Assembly (NCBI GenBank): GCA_025526935.1
Contig: JAHLKD010000091.1
Coordinates: 162,153-226,152, forward strand
Length of the DNA: 64,000 nt
Reading direction: 5' to 3'
DNA from: Cladochytrium replicatum
Lineage: Eukaryota > Chytridiomycota > Chytridiomycetes > Cladochytriales > Cladochytriaceae
The stretch's first letter is position 1. Each line of letters starts with the position of its first letter. The notes below the pieces were generated by a model that saw only the letters and a program-made list of their open reading frames with translations, made no database searches and was not told the origin of the DNA. Below, in pieces: positions 21,693 to 35,100 of this stretch. The translations under genes and the position numbers were made by a program.

Positions 21693-24600
21693 TCAGCATT
21701 CGTCAGTGGTCAACCCTTTCGCTGCACGAGCAAGAGAGAGCAACTCGTCGAATTCACCGGTCTCGAGACACATGGAGCGGAAGATACTGTCCTCCCTGGT
21801 CATCAAATCATACGGATGGGCGAACTCTGCAATCGCACCGCTGTCCATGACCGCAACCAAATCGTAGTCAGCGATAGTTTTCAACCGATGCGCGATTGTC
21901 AGCACTGTTGCACCGGCCATCTCTGTGCGGATTGTCTGCTGGATTCTCGTGTCGGTCTCGTGATCGACCGACGCAGTCGCCTCGTCCAAGATGATCACCT
22001 TGGACTGTCGGATCAACGCCCTCGCGAGACAGAGAAGCTGCTTCTGACCGTGGGAGAAGTTGCCACCACCATCTTTCACTTCCGTATCCAGAGTGATTTT
22101 GACAGCGCCGGCGCGCAAAGTTGCTGCGTCATCGGTGCGAGACTCTTCGTCGGACTCTGAGCTCGTAATGGTTCCGCTTTCACGAACAACGTGGGCACGT
22201 TGAAGCGAGTTGTTGAGCGTTGCGTCGTCGACGGTGCCGAAGGGATCGAGGTTGCTACGGACCGTCCCAGTGAAGAGGACTGCGTCCTGCGGAAGCATTA
22301 CCAATTTGGAACGAAGGTCGCGTAGCCCGATGGCCCCAATGTCCACTCCATCGATCACAATTCGACCACTGTCCGCCTCAACCAATCTGTTTTGAATTGC
22401 ATTGCGTCAACAAAAGAAATGTACTGCAAGTCAAATGTTATTACCTGAAGAAAGCGGTAGCGAGGGATGACTTCCCAGCACCAGTACGACCAACAACACC
22501 AACTGCGGAATATCACTCAGTATGTGCATAGACAAACTATTAAGTTTTATCACTTACCCTTCGATTTCGCAGGGATGTCCATGGTAACCTCCTTGAGAAC
22601 CAAAGGCAGATCCTTTGCATACTTCATAGAAAGCTTGTCCACGAACACATGTCCCGCAGTGGGCCACTGGATAAACAGATAATAAGCTAAACACTCACAC
22701 TACAACAAATCTTCTTACCCCTTCAGGCGGCCTGTTGTCCTCGATGACATCCGGCTTCTCATGGTCGATCTCCAAGTACTCCCTAATACGCTCCACCGAG
22801 TTGAATCCAGTCTCAAACATGGCAACCATGTACACCAACTGTCCCAAACTGAAGTTGAGGGACATAGTGTATGTCAAACACAGACCGATGGTTCCGGCGG
22901 ACAGTTTGGCGGCAATAAGACTAATTCCGGTGGCAAGGACGACAAGCTGAGAGATAAACTGGATGCGAGTCGACAGCCACTGCTGAGCAACGCTCATGTT
23001 GTACGTGGAGCGGTTGTAGATATCCGTGCGTTTGTAGAACTCTGACGTGAACCGGGCCTCGGCAGAATAGGCTCGAACAGTCACAACACCACTTACGGAA
23101 AAAAAATTTAGTGTTTAAGGAGAGGCATTCGGGCACTAACGAACTTGAGAGTTTCGGTAAACAACGAAAACAGAGGGCTCCGAGTCACCGATTCCAAGCG
23201 CCTAAGCGTTCGAGCAGTGCCAATGTAGTACGCTCCAATCTTGTAATACATATATCCTGTCATGTAGACTGATCAGAACTATCCCACACGTGAATGCAAG
23301 AAAATCTTACCGATAGGGAAGATCGCAATGATCAATCCGGGAATGAACAGGGACACCATTATCAACACAAACAGACAGTACAGAATTGCATGGACAGAGT
23401 TGGCAACAACCGTGCTGACCATCCAATCCACACCCCTGGTATCCTTAGTGACACGGTTCATGATCTGCCCGATGGGCGTGGTCTCGAAGAACCGAATCGG
23501 CGCACGGAGCAACGAATCCAGGAACCTCTCATGGACACGGCGACCCGCATTCACGCTCGCGTGGATAAGGTAGATCAGACGGAAAGAGATGGCGCACATA
23601 GTTCCGATACCAAGCAGTCCGTAGACGGTTAGATAGTAGTTCACATCGACCTCGGGTTGATCGTCGCTCGATATAAATCCAGATGATTGTTGGAACACCA
23701 AAGGAGCGGGCGATGTGCTCCCGTTGAACGAAAGGTAGGGGTTCTGCATCGACGGGGGATAGAATGCCTGGGAAGCGTCCGTGAAAGCGGAAGTGCTGAA
23801 GAGATCGGCGCTCGGTTTTGAATATTGGTCAGACCAAATGCGAACCCACTGTCGGAACGTTTAGAATAACAAAGGACACAGGATAAATCACTCACGTAGT
23901 CCATAAGAAGTGTGAAAACGTGGTTTGTCGAGTACCCAGCAATAAGGATCAAAAGGGCGGGAATTCCTCCGAAGGCCGAGAGATAGAACTTGTACACTTT
24001 CATGTCCACCTTTTTTTTACACTATGAGTTCAAAGAATCCAATTTCAATTCAGATAGAATTTACCTTTCCTTCCTCAACTTTCTCTTCCTTAGTCAGCTT
24101 TCCCTTCTTCGCCTTGTCGCCGTCTGCTTCCTCTTCACCTGACTTTGCTTCCGCCTGCTCCTCAGACACAAATCCTTTGTTCCTCTCGAGATACAAGAGC
24201 TCCTTTGAGGCGACAATGGACGCGGAGAATGCATCGGCCGCCTCAAGCGTCGCTACCTTGTCGTCGGCGAACAGCTCGTCAAGACTTCCCTGTACTGCGA
24301 CAGTGCCTTCGACGAGAACGACAATGTGATCGGCACGCGGGAGGCAGAGCGATGTAGCGTTTGTCACAAGGACTCTGGTGCGAGATGCCATCAAGCCGAG
24401 AATGCAGTGTTGAAGGAGGTGGCGTGCGGTGGGTGCGTCGACAGCAGAGAGACAGTCATCGAGGAAAATGTATTGGCAGTCACTGTATGCCGCACGAGCG
24501 AGCGAGATGCGCTGTTTTAAGATAAAGCATAAGGATGACGGAACAGCTACTAGATAAATAAATTCAAACCTGTTTCTGACCACCAGAAAGGTTGATTCCT

Positions 24601-27462
24601 TTCTCTCCAATTTCGGTCATATCACCGCCCTCGAGTGTTTCCAGGTCCTTCTCCAAACTGCAAGCAAACAGCACTTTGCGGTATCGTTCTTCGTCGTAAT
24701 CTTTGCCGAACAGAATGTTGTCTCGCACTGTCGCGTTCAAGAGCCACGCCTGCTGCGAAACAAAAGCAACCGGTCCGTTCGCGCTGAGTCCAGCGCTCTC
24801 CTTCAAGTTGGCGTAGTTGATTCCGAAGGAGGGAACCTCTTCGTTAGGTGTGAAGTAGTCACCTGCGACTCGGTACATTTCTCCAAGAATAGCCATGAGA
24901 ACCGACGATTTTCCAGAGGCAGTCGCACCGCACACAACGGTGAGCTTGGAAAGTGGGACGGTGATGTCCACTCCGCTGAGTTCGAAACCCTTTGCTTCTT
25001 CCTCGACAACCACAGCGGACGACGTCTCAGCGGCAGCGGTAGCCGGAGTCTTAACAAACCAAGACTTGACTCGCTGCGTGATTGACAGAGGCTTTGCCAC
25101 TTTCGCCGCACCGTTAGTCTCCTTCTCTGCCTCTTTCTCCTTCCATGCAAACGTGCCGTCCTTCAATCCAACAACCGGCAGGGCTTCGCCATTCTCACGT
25201 CTACGAGCAAGTTTGGCGCGGTATTGCTTGTGCGATTCCGAGTATTTATCCAGATCAGGCTCGTCGAGGTACGTGATGATACGCTTGAACGATACCCAGG
25301 CGTCGATCAACTGAACGAGGGTTTCGGGGAAAGCCTGAAGAGGCTCGCGAAGGAGTGCGAACAAGCTGAGAGCCGTGAAAGCTGTCGTGGCGGTGAGTTC
25401 TCCACCAGCGAGTTTGGTGAACGTGAAAAACGTAACGAAAGACACAATGATTGGCGCACAAACCCAGAAGATACGGGTAGCAGTTGAGATGTAGCGAGCG
25501 GTGATGAGCATATTGAGTTCGTTTTTGCGGAGGTTGTCGATACGATTGCGGAATTGTGGTTCCCATGCATAGAACTTGACAATGCGCATCGCCTAAACAG
25601 TAGGCTGGTGAGCCTTTGTCATCGGGATTTGGAGTTTTCATCGCACCTGTAGCATTTCGTTGACTGCGGTAGCACGGTCGTCGGTTGCAGAGCTGAGCTT
25701 CTGGAAGTAGTTATTCATTTGCTGAGCCAAAGGAGTTCCAGCGAACATCAAGGCAACCATTGTAAAGACGCCAGTCAGGGCAGCTGGACCCAACAAAATC
25801 AGCAGATAGATAACGCAGAGAACAATCTGTACGCCTGTAGCGACAGGGTAGTACTGGAAAGAAGGGATCAGGACAAAGAAGAAAATTTTAGAGATCTACT
25901 TACAAGGTACGCGGAAAATTCTCCGACGGTGGTCGCATCCTTGCCCATCAAGTTCACAATCTTTCCAACTGAAGCAGTATCCGAACCTTCCTTCCCGTCC
26001 TTTTTGACTTCGCCCATAATACTGCGACGGAGGGATTTGGTGTAAATGAGCCCAAGCAGAACATTTCGGAAGCGGAGGGATAGGTGACGTCCCAACTGTA
26101 GCACAAAACAATGATTAGAGCCAAACACCAATTTAGATGAAACACACCGTGTTGATTCCGTTGTCTGTCCCGACTTGTACCATGGTAGCAACAAACAACA
26201 TAGTCACGATGAAGTATGGATACCACTCTGGACGGTCACCAGGGGACTCAATGGAGCCAAGCAACTGCTGCAAGAAAAATGAACCAGAAAAGTAAAGCAG
26301 AGAGGAGAGGACGACCAGAGTCCACTGGACCAAAAAGAGCCAGCGACCGTAGTTCCAGAATCGTGCGACAACTGTCTTTGTACCAACACTGAGAGGAAGA
26401 AATGGTTTGTACTTAAAGAACCCGTGCTTGGAACGCCAGATCAACGTACCTGAGCTTGGAATATTCCGACATGGAGTTCGCCATGACCAACGACGTTGGA
26501 ATTCCCCAAATATCTTTGACCTCGATTTTGTTCTGTGAACCGAATCGCATCATAGGGTCGTACCAGGAAAAAATAATCCATGAGAAGAACGACGTGTCCT
26601 TTTCCGGTGACGGGTGAATCTCCAAGTTTACCGGCTGTGAGCTCATCGTAACAATAAACTCTCCGCATCATCACCTACCCCATCAACCAGCTTCAGCTCA
26701 AGTTTTCCAAGTTTGAAAACGTGAAGACCGTAGAAGGCCGTAAGCGCAAACAATCCCACAGACACTGCAGCCGCAACCTTTGCCAGAGCCGATTCAATTG
26801 GGAAGAGCGCTAGAGCTGCAATGGTAATGAGGAAGTAAAATCCCAATGCAAGAAGGACATTGCGGCGCTGGCGTTTGTCATGCTCGAATAGCGCAGCCGG
26901 TTCAGGCTCGGAAAATGTTGTACCGTAGAAGAAGCTGATTGCTGCGATCACCTTGGATTACAAGTTAGAGATCCAACAGTACAATGAGAGCTTATTTAAC
27001 CCTACGAAAGAGAAAGCGAAGCCGAATGCCACCAGGGTTGTATAGGCGGACAAAACAGATCCGGCAAGCAGTGCTCCAAGTGTCGCGAAGAGCGGAGCGC
27101 CAATGTAAAAGTTTGGTTTAAACTTCCCAGATGCAATGGAGGCCTGGCGCGATCGCAGATCTACATCCTCCTCGAACGTTTCCCAGCGATCAGCAAAGTC
27201 GTCCACGGGACGCTCATCGTCCGAGGCGACAGGAAGATATCCTGCCCCGTAATGCTTTGGGAGGTGAGCTTTCTTCCAGCCTCCATAGCGGATTAGAGCA
27301 GGCAATAGGAAGACTGCAGTGTAAGTCAGGACAACCACAGTGTAAGGAAGCCTGCGAGACCGAGACCGAGATTAAGACATGGAAGCGAGCACAAAACGGC
27401 AAAGCTTACGGAAGAGCGCGACATTCCGCCGACAGCGGGTTCTCCCAGCACGCAGAAGCCAT
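21693..27462 (-). CDS. ABCC (MRP-type) multidrug-resistance-like ABC transporter
   Basis: Minus strand from ATG 27462 (MASACWENPLSAECRAL), many short introns, roughly 1500 residues. It has an N-terminal TMD0, a linker with SFFSWIIFSWYDPMMRFGS, and TMD1. NBD1 has Walker A GATASGKSS, the Q-loop VSQQAWLLNATVRDNILFG, signature LSGGQKQ, Walker B YIFLDDCLSAVD. TMD2 (RFFETTPIGQIMNRVTKD) precedes NBD2: PQDAVLFTGTVRSNLDPFG, signature-like FSHGQKQLLCLARAL, Walker B VIILDEATASVD, H-loop TIAHRLKTI. As usual in the ABCC family, NBD1 has Asp instead of the catalytic Glu, and NBD2 has the Glu. Such proteins export conjugates, for example at the vacuolar or plasma membrane; the substrate is unknown. The NBD2 signature has His where Gly or Val is common. 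The Lys-rich linker after NBD1 is charged (GEEEADGDKAKKGKLTKEEK). Confidence 0.93.
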
Positions 27463-28640
27463 GATGCACACCAGAAAATGCGTGCAGCGCAGCGGGTGAT
27501 AACGCAAAGAAAAGCAATTTGCAATGGTGGCGCGGTTTTAGGATGTGGTGGGACGGACGATGAATTTTATCACAAATTTACAGTGAGTCTTGGCACAGCA
27601 GCGAATCACAAAGAATTCAACGGGGACCTGCAACGAGATCTCAGTAAGAAGTTGACCGTATCGTGCGTGGTGTGTGATTGCTACGGACAGCGACTGTACA
27701 AAACATAACTTGGAACACTTGGTCGAGAAGCCGAGTTGATGTTATGTGTGTGCTCTGCCTTCCACGAGTGGACAAAAAAGGCATGGGTAGCAAATTGGTG
27801 ACGGCAAATTTGATTTAGCCGATATCGACAGCTCAGCATAATACCATGAAATCATTTGTGAATAGTGTTGATGGTATGATGTGATGAAGCCAACGCTTGC
27901 TCGAAAGTAGATGACTGACGGCAGATCTGGTTCCGGAAATCGCCGTTCGATTCCTTGGAATCGAAATTTTATTAGAAAGATCTTCAAAGTGTTTTTCATT
28001 GAGCTGCCATTAAGAAACTATCAGTGTGTTGCCGAAAAAAAAAGTTCTAAACAACGGGCATCGCTGACCTTTCCTGGGTCGTGGTGGGTCAAACTGCTGA
28101 TCCGATCTAACTTGGTCGGCGCTGCTTGCATTTAATAATATTCTTACTTCATTAGCACATTCGTCCTTCCGCCAATTGGTGGGAATTTAGGTTCAAATGA
28201 ACCAATTCCATATTCAGGTTTACAAAGCGAGTTCACATCGGTTTCATAAGCTTCGGACATATGAAACACACCCAAGACAACCACTGTGAAACCCGGTACA
28301 TATCGGGAATGTTTTCTCCGCGCCAACAGCAGTCAAGCAAGCACTTCGATTTATCTGGAAATGGAAATGGTACATCGCCATCTAGTTTCACCAGTCACCA
28401 TCCCACAACTCTCAAATCCAATCATTAAAATTGTATCATCCACACGGCCACTTCCATGTGTGGAACAGATTGGTTAAAATTGGAGCATGATCCGGATTTA
28501 TTTCTCGCTAATTCAACCTGTGATCCCAATCACTTTTGACCAACTGATCGCGAAGTGCCTTCATACAAAAGCCATATCATCGCACGATTCTCCACGTCCG
28601 CCACTTGCAACTTGAGGCCCTTCCTCTAAAGCCTCCAAAA
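27463..28640. other. Shared upstream region of transporter and zinc-finger genes
   Basis: About 1.18 kb between two divergent genes. Several short frames occur (for example 27742-27999 minus) but none has a domain or splice support. I see no tRNA-like fold or transposon text. It probably contains two promoters. Confidence 0.5.
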
Positions 28641-30257
28641 ATGGCTACTCTCTACTCTGTCGCCTCACCCGCTATGAGCAGCCTAGTCAGCTCCCATCCT
28701 CTAACGCCTCTCTCTGGCCCTGAGAACGAGCTTGCGGCCGTTGACTTCCATCTCTCCGACATTAACTCGGTTGCCTACATCGGTGACTTGATTCAAACAG
28801 CTGCGCAGAAAGGAGCACAATACGATGACTTCCTTGGCGCAAACGAGGGATTTATACTCACCAGCATCGATCCATCTTCAATGGACGCGTCACTCAAGAT
28901 CATGCACGGCCAGTCTATGGAGTTCTCCGGTTCATCTCTGGACATGGTGAAATCAAAACTCTCGATGATGGTAGTGGTGACAGATGAGCACAAATCTCGA
29001 GATGCTGGAAGTCCAACGGCGATTACGACTGCTTCCTCTGCGACTTCTCTTCCATCACCACCTGCCAGCGCGGCAGCGTCAATCCACGTCAGTCCCGAGA
29101 TCAGCCGGCAGACTTCGGCTGCAAACCTCGGAGAATGGGTATTGGGAGGTGGAGAAGAGGCAGCTGGCCTTCTGCGAGGAAACACAGAGGACGTTATCCT
29201 GCAGTTACCCGAGGGCGATTTATTTGGGATTCAAACGCCCTTCACAGCACCTTCGTCACCAGTTCTCGTGCGGACTCCTTTGGATCTCAGCAACCAATGC
29301 CCGGACCTCGACCTTGATGACTACCTCGTAGGAATGGGGACGGCTTCCTCGTTTGGAGAAACATTGAAGGTGTCTCCTTCTAGCGAAATTTCATTTCAAT
29401 CGAGCGCCGGCTCTTACCAATCTGGTGTCCCGAACACTGCGGTATTCGACATGGGCCTCATTGGTTCAATGCAACTCATTACAGACTTCGTCCACGTTCC
29501 ATCTGCACTCATAACACCACCTCAATCAAGCGGTACACAGGAGCTCGATTACTTTTATCGGCAGCAACTCTTCACTACTGCAGCTCCACCAAACTCCACC
29601 GATTCATTTGCCCCAATCACGTACATGCAACCTTTCCTTCCATCCATGCAATCCAGCTTGCCACCACTCGATTCAAACTTTGATTCAAACCAGTTTCTGT
29701 CCATGTCTCAAAACACTCTCTTCATGCCGACCTCGTTCCAAACTTCTCCTCAGGACCTTCGCTTGAGCCCCATGCCCACCCAGGCTCAACAAATGTATCA
29801 GGCCACGAACACATTCTCAAATACATCGCATCCCCAAGTTCCGACAACACAGCTGGCTCCCCCTGGAAAACTGCCGATCAGCAAATCGCCATACCAGTCC
29901 GCCGCTTATTTGGCGAAATCGGTAGTTGCTACTCCCGTACCTCAACCTCAGCCCACTGCGCGAAATGCAAAATCCAGCGCTTCCTCTTTCCCATGCCCGT
30001 TCCCCGAGTGCAACAAGGTGTTCCAGCAAAAGTTCAACCTCAAATCGCACATGCGTTCCCACGCAACCGAGAGGGCATACCAGTGCAACATGTGCGAGGC
30101 AGCGTTCAGGCGCTCGCACGATCTTAAGCGTCACCACCGCTCGCTACACACTCAGGTAAAACCTTTCGGATGCGATTTGTGCGACAAGAGGTTCTCGAGG
30201 ATGGATGCGTTGAAGAGACACACGAGAAGACACATGAATGGAGATGTATCTGATTAG
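28641..30257 (+). CDS. C2H2 zinc-finger transcription factor (Crz1/Msn2-like finger block)
   Basis: A single exon of 538 residues; the start is the ATG in AAAAATGG at 28641 rather than the upstream non-ATG. The first 440 residues are Ser/Pro/Gln rich and disordered, as in activation regions. Three C2H2 fingers close the protein: [20 protein letters not shown] then [25 protein letters not shown] then [24 protein letters not shown] then RRH. The linkers TERAYQC and QVKPFGC are typical. The text NLKSH.R.H..ER..C.MC...F.R.HD.KRH resembles calcineurin-responsive Crz1 and its relatives, but no clear PxIxIT docking motif was found, so regulation by calcineurin is not claimed. Two AATAAA signals (30339 and 30394) follow the stop. 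Confidence 0.88.
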   Translation: MATLYSVASPAMSSLVSSHPLTPLSGPENELAAVDFHLSDINSVAYIGDLIQTAAQKGAQYDDFLGANEGFILTSIDPSSMDASLKIMHGQSMEFSGSSLDMVKSKLSMMVVVTDEHKSRDAGSPTAITTASSATSLPSPPASAAASIHVSPEISRQTSAANLGEWVLGGGEEAAGLLRGNTEDVILQLPEGDLFGIQTPFTAPSSPVLVRTPLDLSNQCPDLDLDDYLVGMGTASSFGETLKVSPSSEISFQSSAGSYQSGVPNTAVFDMGLIGSMQLITDFVHVPSALITPPQSSGTQELDYFYRQQLFTTAAPPNSTDSFAPITYMQPFLPSMQSSLPPLDSNFDSNQFLSMSQNTLFMPTSFQTSPQDLRLSPMPTQAQQMYQATNTFSNTSHPQVPTTQLAPPGKLPISKSPYQSAAYLAKSVVATPVPQPQPTARNAKSSASSFPCPFPECNKVFQQKFNLKSHMRSHATERAYQCNMCEAAFRRSHDLKRHHRSLHTQVKPFGCDLCDKRFSRMDALKRHTRRHMNGDVSD

Positions 30258-30519
30258 TTTGATTGTTTTTTTTTGTTTTTTTGCACTGTTCATTTCTTCC
30301 CACTTTGACTCCAGAGAATACGGTATACCTTCATCGAATAAAACATCGGAATGACTCAATGGCCTGTTAGCCGTCTTGTGTAAATAGTGAATAGTGAATA
30401 AATCTACCTGTAAATAGAACCATCCATCATTTCCCAAGTAGATCCCAACAAATACATTCCTTCTCTGATCTTGATCTTCGGTGGCTTCAATACCCAACGC
30501 CACGATTACCTCCCAATTA

Positions 30520-32175
30520 ATGGCTCCACACGAAGGACACACTGCTGCCGAGGGTGCTCCAGACGGGACGGGAGGGTTCGCCCTATTCAGCAGCGGTCTG
30601 GTCTTGCATGTGCTCTTCATCATCATTGCGTACTTTGTCCTAATTCCTCTCGGCATCAGCGCCGCGGCAGCCAAATCTCGACATCACGTCCCAATCCAGA
30701 TTCTGGCAGTCATATTTGCTACCGTTGGTACTGCACTTGGCCGCATCACCTCCCTCATACGTTCTAATTCGAACCTTTCAGGCTATGTGCTAGGCGGGAG
30801 GGTCCCATGGCAACCTTCCTACGCTCCAAACAACCCACATATGTACACGGGTTTCATTCTCATCGTCCTCCTGTTCGCGCAAAGTGCGTTTGGAGCAATA
30901 ATAAAGTTCACTAAACCGGCGGGGGCGGGACGATCGTCGCGGTTCTCCCCAAATTTCAGGGCTACTGTTCGATCAGCTCACAAATGGCTCGGATGGGCAC
31001 ACTTCTTCCTGCCTTATGTACAAGCAGTATTTGGAGTTATTGAAGCTACAACAGCTTGTCAGGGTGATTCTATTGGAAGTAAGATGATTGCAAGGGGGAC
31101 TGTCGTACTCGGCTGATTGCGTATGCGGCAGATTGCTTGGCTCACTTCATCATGGGGTCATTCTTCTTGCTCTATGGAAGCATTATGATTACTCAAACGC
31201 TACTTGGATGGAAATCTCCAGTACGACAAGGTTTGTCTGTTTTCCTTGTTCCTTTCATGACAGGTCTGACACTTCCATAAGACTTGATTGATTCAATCAT
31301 AATTACAGTGTGGGGAACAAGTAAGTGAACTCTTATATGCTCATACTTAAATCCAGAGGCTCATCCCATCCAGTTAACACCTTCACAGGTTGGTCAGACT
31401 CATGTTTGGGTCACCATAGATTTCTCAAACTCCCAATGCAGAAAATCCTGGGATGAACAAACGCTGGCTTCACGGCGACTGGGTAAGGTGGTGTACCAAT
31501 TTCGAACCTTACGAATTTTAACCCGCTGGTACAGCAACATACAGGTGAAGGTGTGCTTTTCGTTGGCGGAGGAATCGCCTCTCTCGTATTTTCCATGTTT
31601 GCAGCTCGGAAGAGCACGAATGTCGCTCCAGTTCGAAATTATTTCCCTGCGCTAGTGATTGCTCTTACTGGGGTCACAATGCTAATGCATTCTCAACACG
31701 CCGAGTAAGTATCGTGTACCAACTTTGTCCACACATTCTGATCCTGCTCTTTTTCAGGTTTGGCATTATCGTACATCGATGGTTTGGGATCTGCCTCATC
31801 ATCGGAGCGACGTGCCGCATTATCCATCTCTACATCCCGACACTGGGGATGGAGTTGGGCACAGGCACATTCTTTGTCCTTGGCGGACTGCTTTTCCAGA
31901 GTGCAAACTGGGACTTTTTGATGTGGTTGGGGCAGGGGACGAGCATGGACGGAGTTGCGTACGCGACATTTGTCACTGCACTTGGACTGTTCATCATTGG
32001 CTATGTTGGGGCATGGTGCGGTGTACATTTGTGGTTCAAGGGAGGGAAGAGAAAAGAGGAGCAATACGAAACTGTTGCGTTGCAAGGGAGAGCAAGTGGG
32101 AGCATGGACGGACAATGGCTACCCGTGGGAACAGACGAAGATGACGAGGAACCAAGTCAACGGCAACCGAAATAA
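30520..32175 (+). CDS. Ytp1-like multipass membrane protein (DUF2427/Ytp1)
   Basis: Seven exons (30520-31063, 31132-31230, 31282-31320, 31374-31388, 31442-31482, 31535-31704, 31758-32175) sum to 441 residues in one frame. The N-terminal half matches DUF2427: GLVLHVLFIIIAYFVLIPLG, KSRHHVPIQILAVIFATVG and NNPHMYTGFILIVLL. The second half matches the Ytp1 C-terminal domain: HKWLGWAHFFLPYVQ, CLAHFIMGSFFLLYG, WGTINTFT, QHTGEGVLFVGGGIA, and HRWFGICLIIGATCRI. Several His residues sit inside predicted helices, as in b561-like proteins. The function of Ytp1 proteins is not settled. One exon is only 15 nt. The gene ends 18 bp from the stop of the convergent RhoGAP gene. Confidence 0.85.
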
Positions 32176-32193
32176 AGCTTGCATCCTCCTGGA

Positions 32194-35100
32194 TTACTGC
32201 TCTTTCTCCTCTATAAAGTTTTTGAACTCTTCGATCAGCGCATGCCATTCTCCAAATGCCCCCCGCATGAGCTGTCTGCCGTTCCTGATCTGATCCCATT
32301 CTTCTGCAACCATTTCCACACGGCGCTGATGGATTTGTCGTAGAGCGTGAGTCCCTTCGCATATTTGCATCAGCTCAACATCCATCCGCGTATATTCTTC
32401 GAGCAGTGCCCCATTTGACTCCTTGAGTTCCTTGAGCTCGCGTTTCGCGTTGGCGAGGGACTCTTCGAGGGCATGGTGCTTGCACAAGAGCATTGAGGCA
32501 GGCACTCTGGGCTTTTGGGATATCGATTTGCAGAGTTCGGAGCCTGAAACGAGAGGCTCATGAAGGTCGATGCGCTCCAATGTGTCATCTTCGGTCATGT
32601 CGGGAAGGAGAGTAATGTCTCCGCCATCATCTTCGCACTTGTCAATTAAGTCATCTAGATTTACATCCAGTGTCAGGATCACCACCAAAGGTTGTCAATT
32701 GTGATACATGATCGCTGGACCATCTCACCTCTCACATCATCACCAGCAACCGGAATGGCTCCATCCTCGTTTCCCTTCATTTCACTGGCATCAACATTGC
32801 TGAATACCAGCTAGACAGACGATTTGAGAAGTGAACGATACGGAATTCAATAATAGAGTATTTGACGCACATCAGCAAAGAAATTCATCTCACCCACGTA
32901 AGTACCTTCACGGCCCATTGTCTGACAGCACTGGAAACTTTTCCGAGCATGAAGAATCTTTATGTATTTGAATGGAATGAATGAAAATAAAAAAAATGTA
33001 CACCACCAAAAATGGAAATCGAACGAATACAAAAGTGTGGGCATTAAAGGTGAATCACACTTCAAAAATGTGCTCAAAATTAGAGAGGATCGTTTCAACA
33101 ACCATGCTCTGGTGCTTGATCTCTTCTGCGCCTACGGATCCGGGCATAGACGCCATGGATATCATCTCGGTCTTCGGTGCATCGAGCAGCGTAGGACCCC
33201 AGATAATGGAAAGATTTTGGGCGTTCATCTTGGTCTCGAATTCGTGACTCTGAACCCTGGGGTAAGTAAAATGATTAGCCAATGAAGGTTGGATGTGGTT
33301 GGTAACATAAATACGTACTTCCACAAGTGCTGCATCAACGCTTGGAGGGTAGCATAGTGGTAGTCGGAAAGCGAGTTGATGAGCTCATGGATGGCGACTA
33401 GTCGTGCGTTAGGGTCTCTATGTTCTGCGAAAGAAAACGGAGTAAGCACGAACTTCTCGAATTGCCGTCTCCCTGGTCTTACGTGCCGCTTGGATGAACT
33501 GGTGGTAGTGTGCGCGAGGAATCAGAGGATCTGGCAGTTCCCGGAAGAACAGTTTAAGTGCGCTCGTTACATTGTTGACTTCGCCGCCCATGAGTTGCTC
33601 AACGTTCGTGGCTTCGGCATCTTTAAAAGTGAGCGGATATCGTTAAGAGACATAACGGCGAAGAAGCTCGAAATGAACTCACTCTTGTTGAAGCTTGCGC
33701 GAATCTGCTGGACCACAGAGGTTTGCCCCGACACTCGGTACAACCCAACTGTGCGCATGCCATTGTTCCTCTCGATCACGTCGATGCACTTGCTAACCAC
33801 AAGTGGAACTGTCAAGTTGTCGCGCTCAAGCTGCTCTGCGAGATCCACTCCAAAGACAAAGCTTTGGGGTCCGTTTGTTGGCACTGGAATTGCCTGTAGT
33901 TTGACAGTCAGTAAATTGGGGAAAGTCTCGAGAGTCTGTGGGCTCACCATTGTGTATTGCTGGTAAGCGAGATCACCCTTCTGGTGCTGCTTTGAGTTTT
34001 GTAGGTAAGACTTGACGAAACCATCAAAGTCATCACGGTTGTTGATGAGATTAATGATTCCCAAGATGCCTGGCGTTGTTTGATCCAGCGGGCTGATCGT
34101 GGTCGCTTCGCTCATCATGGCAGATTCCATTTGCTGTGCGAAGCGGTCGAGTTGCGTTTGGAGCCCTTGGTCGCACTCATCGTTGGTTTCCTTCAACATC
34201 TAAAAGAATGGCAATATTGAGAACGGAAGCAGATACAACGAAATCAACGTTACTTACTCTCAGATACCTTGGGAGATGAATATGGAAGTAGTCGGTGCGC
34301 ACGGTGTTGGTCTTGTGGAGCTGTGCCTTGTAGTTCTCGTTTGCCGTAAACGCTTTCGCTCGAGCATCTTCTTCCAGTTTTTGAAGCTATGATACAATCA
34401 ATCAGCATCTCAACGAAGATACATGTTCTGGATTCGTACCTTTTGGGGATTCGGTGCACCCTGCTTGAACATGTTCCAGTCAACGTGAGGAAGCTGTGCG
34501 GAGCGAACTTTTGCCAGAGTGCGTCGACCCAGTGTCCCGAGGTTCTGTGGCTCGCTTTGAGACGCTGCCATGTATTCCCCATTTGCGGCCATATCGCGAC
34601 TGAGAATAGCCTTTTCCCATTCCTCTGACGCTTGTTCGTAACGTGTCTTTGTCTAACAAGAAAAGAATTATGAACCGTTAATTGTTTCAAAGAGATTATG
34701 TATACCTTTTCCAGAGCAGTTTCCGAATCTTGCACAAGCTTCCAGCTCTTCGCTCCAGCTTCCTTGAGCTGCTTTCGGCTTCTCTCGGTGTTCTTGTTGA
34801 TGTTTGAAAGGTTGTCCGCGACGTCCGACACTTGCTCAGAAAGTTTGAGACGATATTCGCCGATTTTCTCGTGCATTTGGCAAACGCTTGTCCAAGACGC
34901 ACCGAAGGAACTGATGGGACGAAAATCAGGATAACATTAACAGGGATAAGGAAATTGAAAATCACCCAGATTTGGCCTCGGGCTTGACTTGTGAGAACGC
35001 TTGTGCGAGTTTCATCATGGACTTGGCGTACTCCTCTTCGATTTGTGCTCGCTTCTTCAAGAAAAGAACAGTTTCTTTGCAACTGACTATGCTCTCTTTT

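Noticed and set aside
30481-30519. Upstream start for the Ytp1-like gene
   Set aside because: Begins with GTG, not ATG; the first ATG in frame is 30520.
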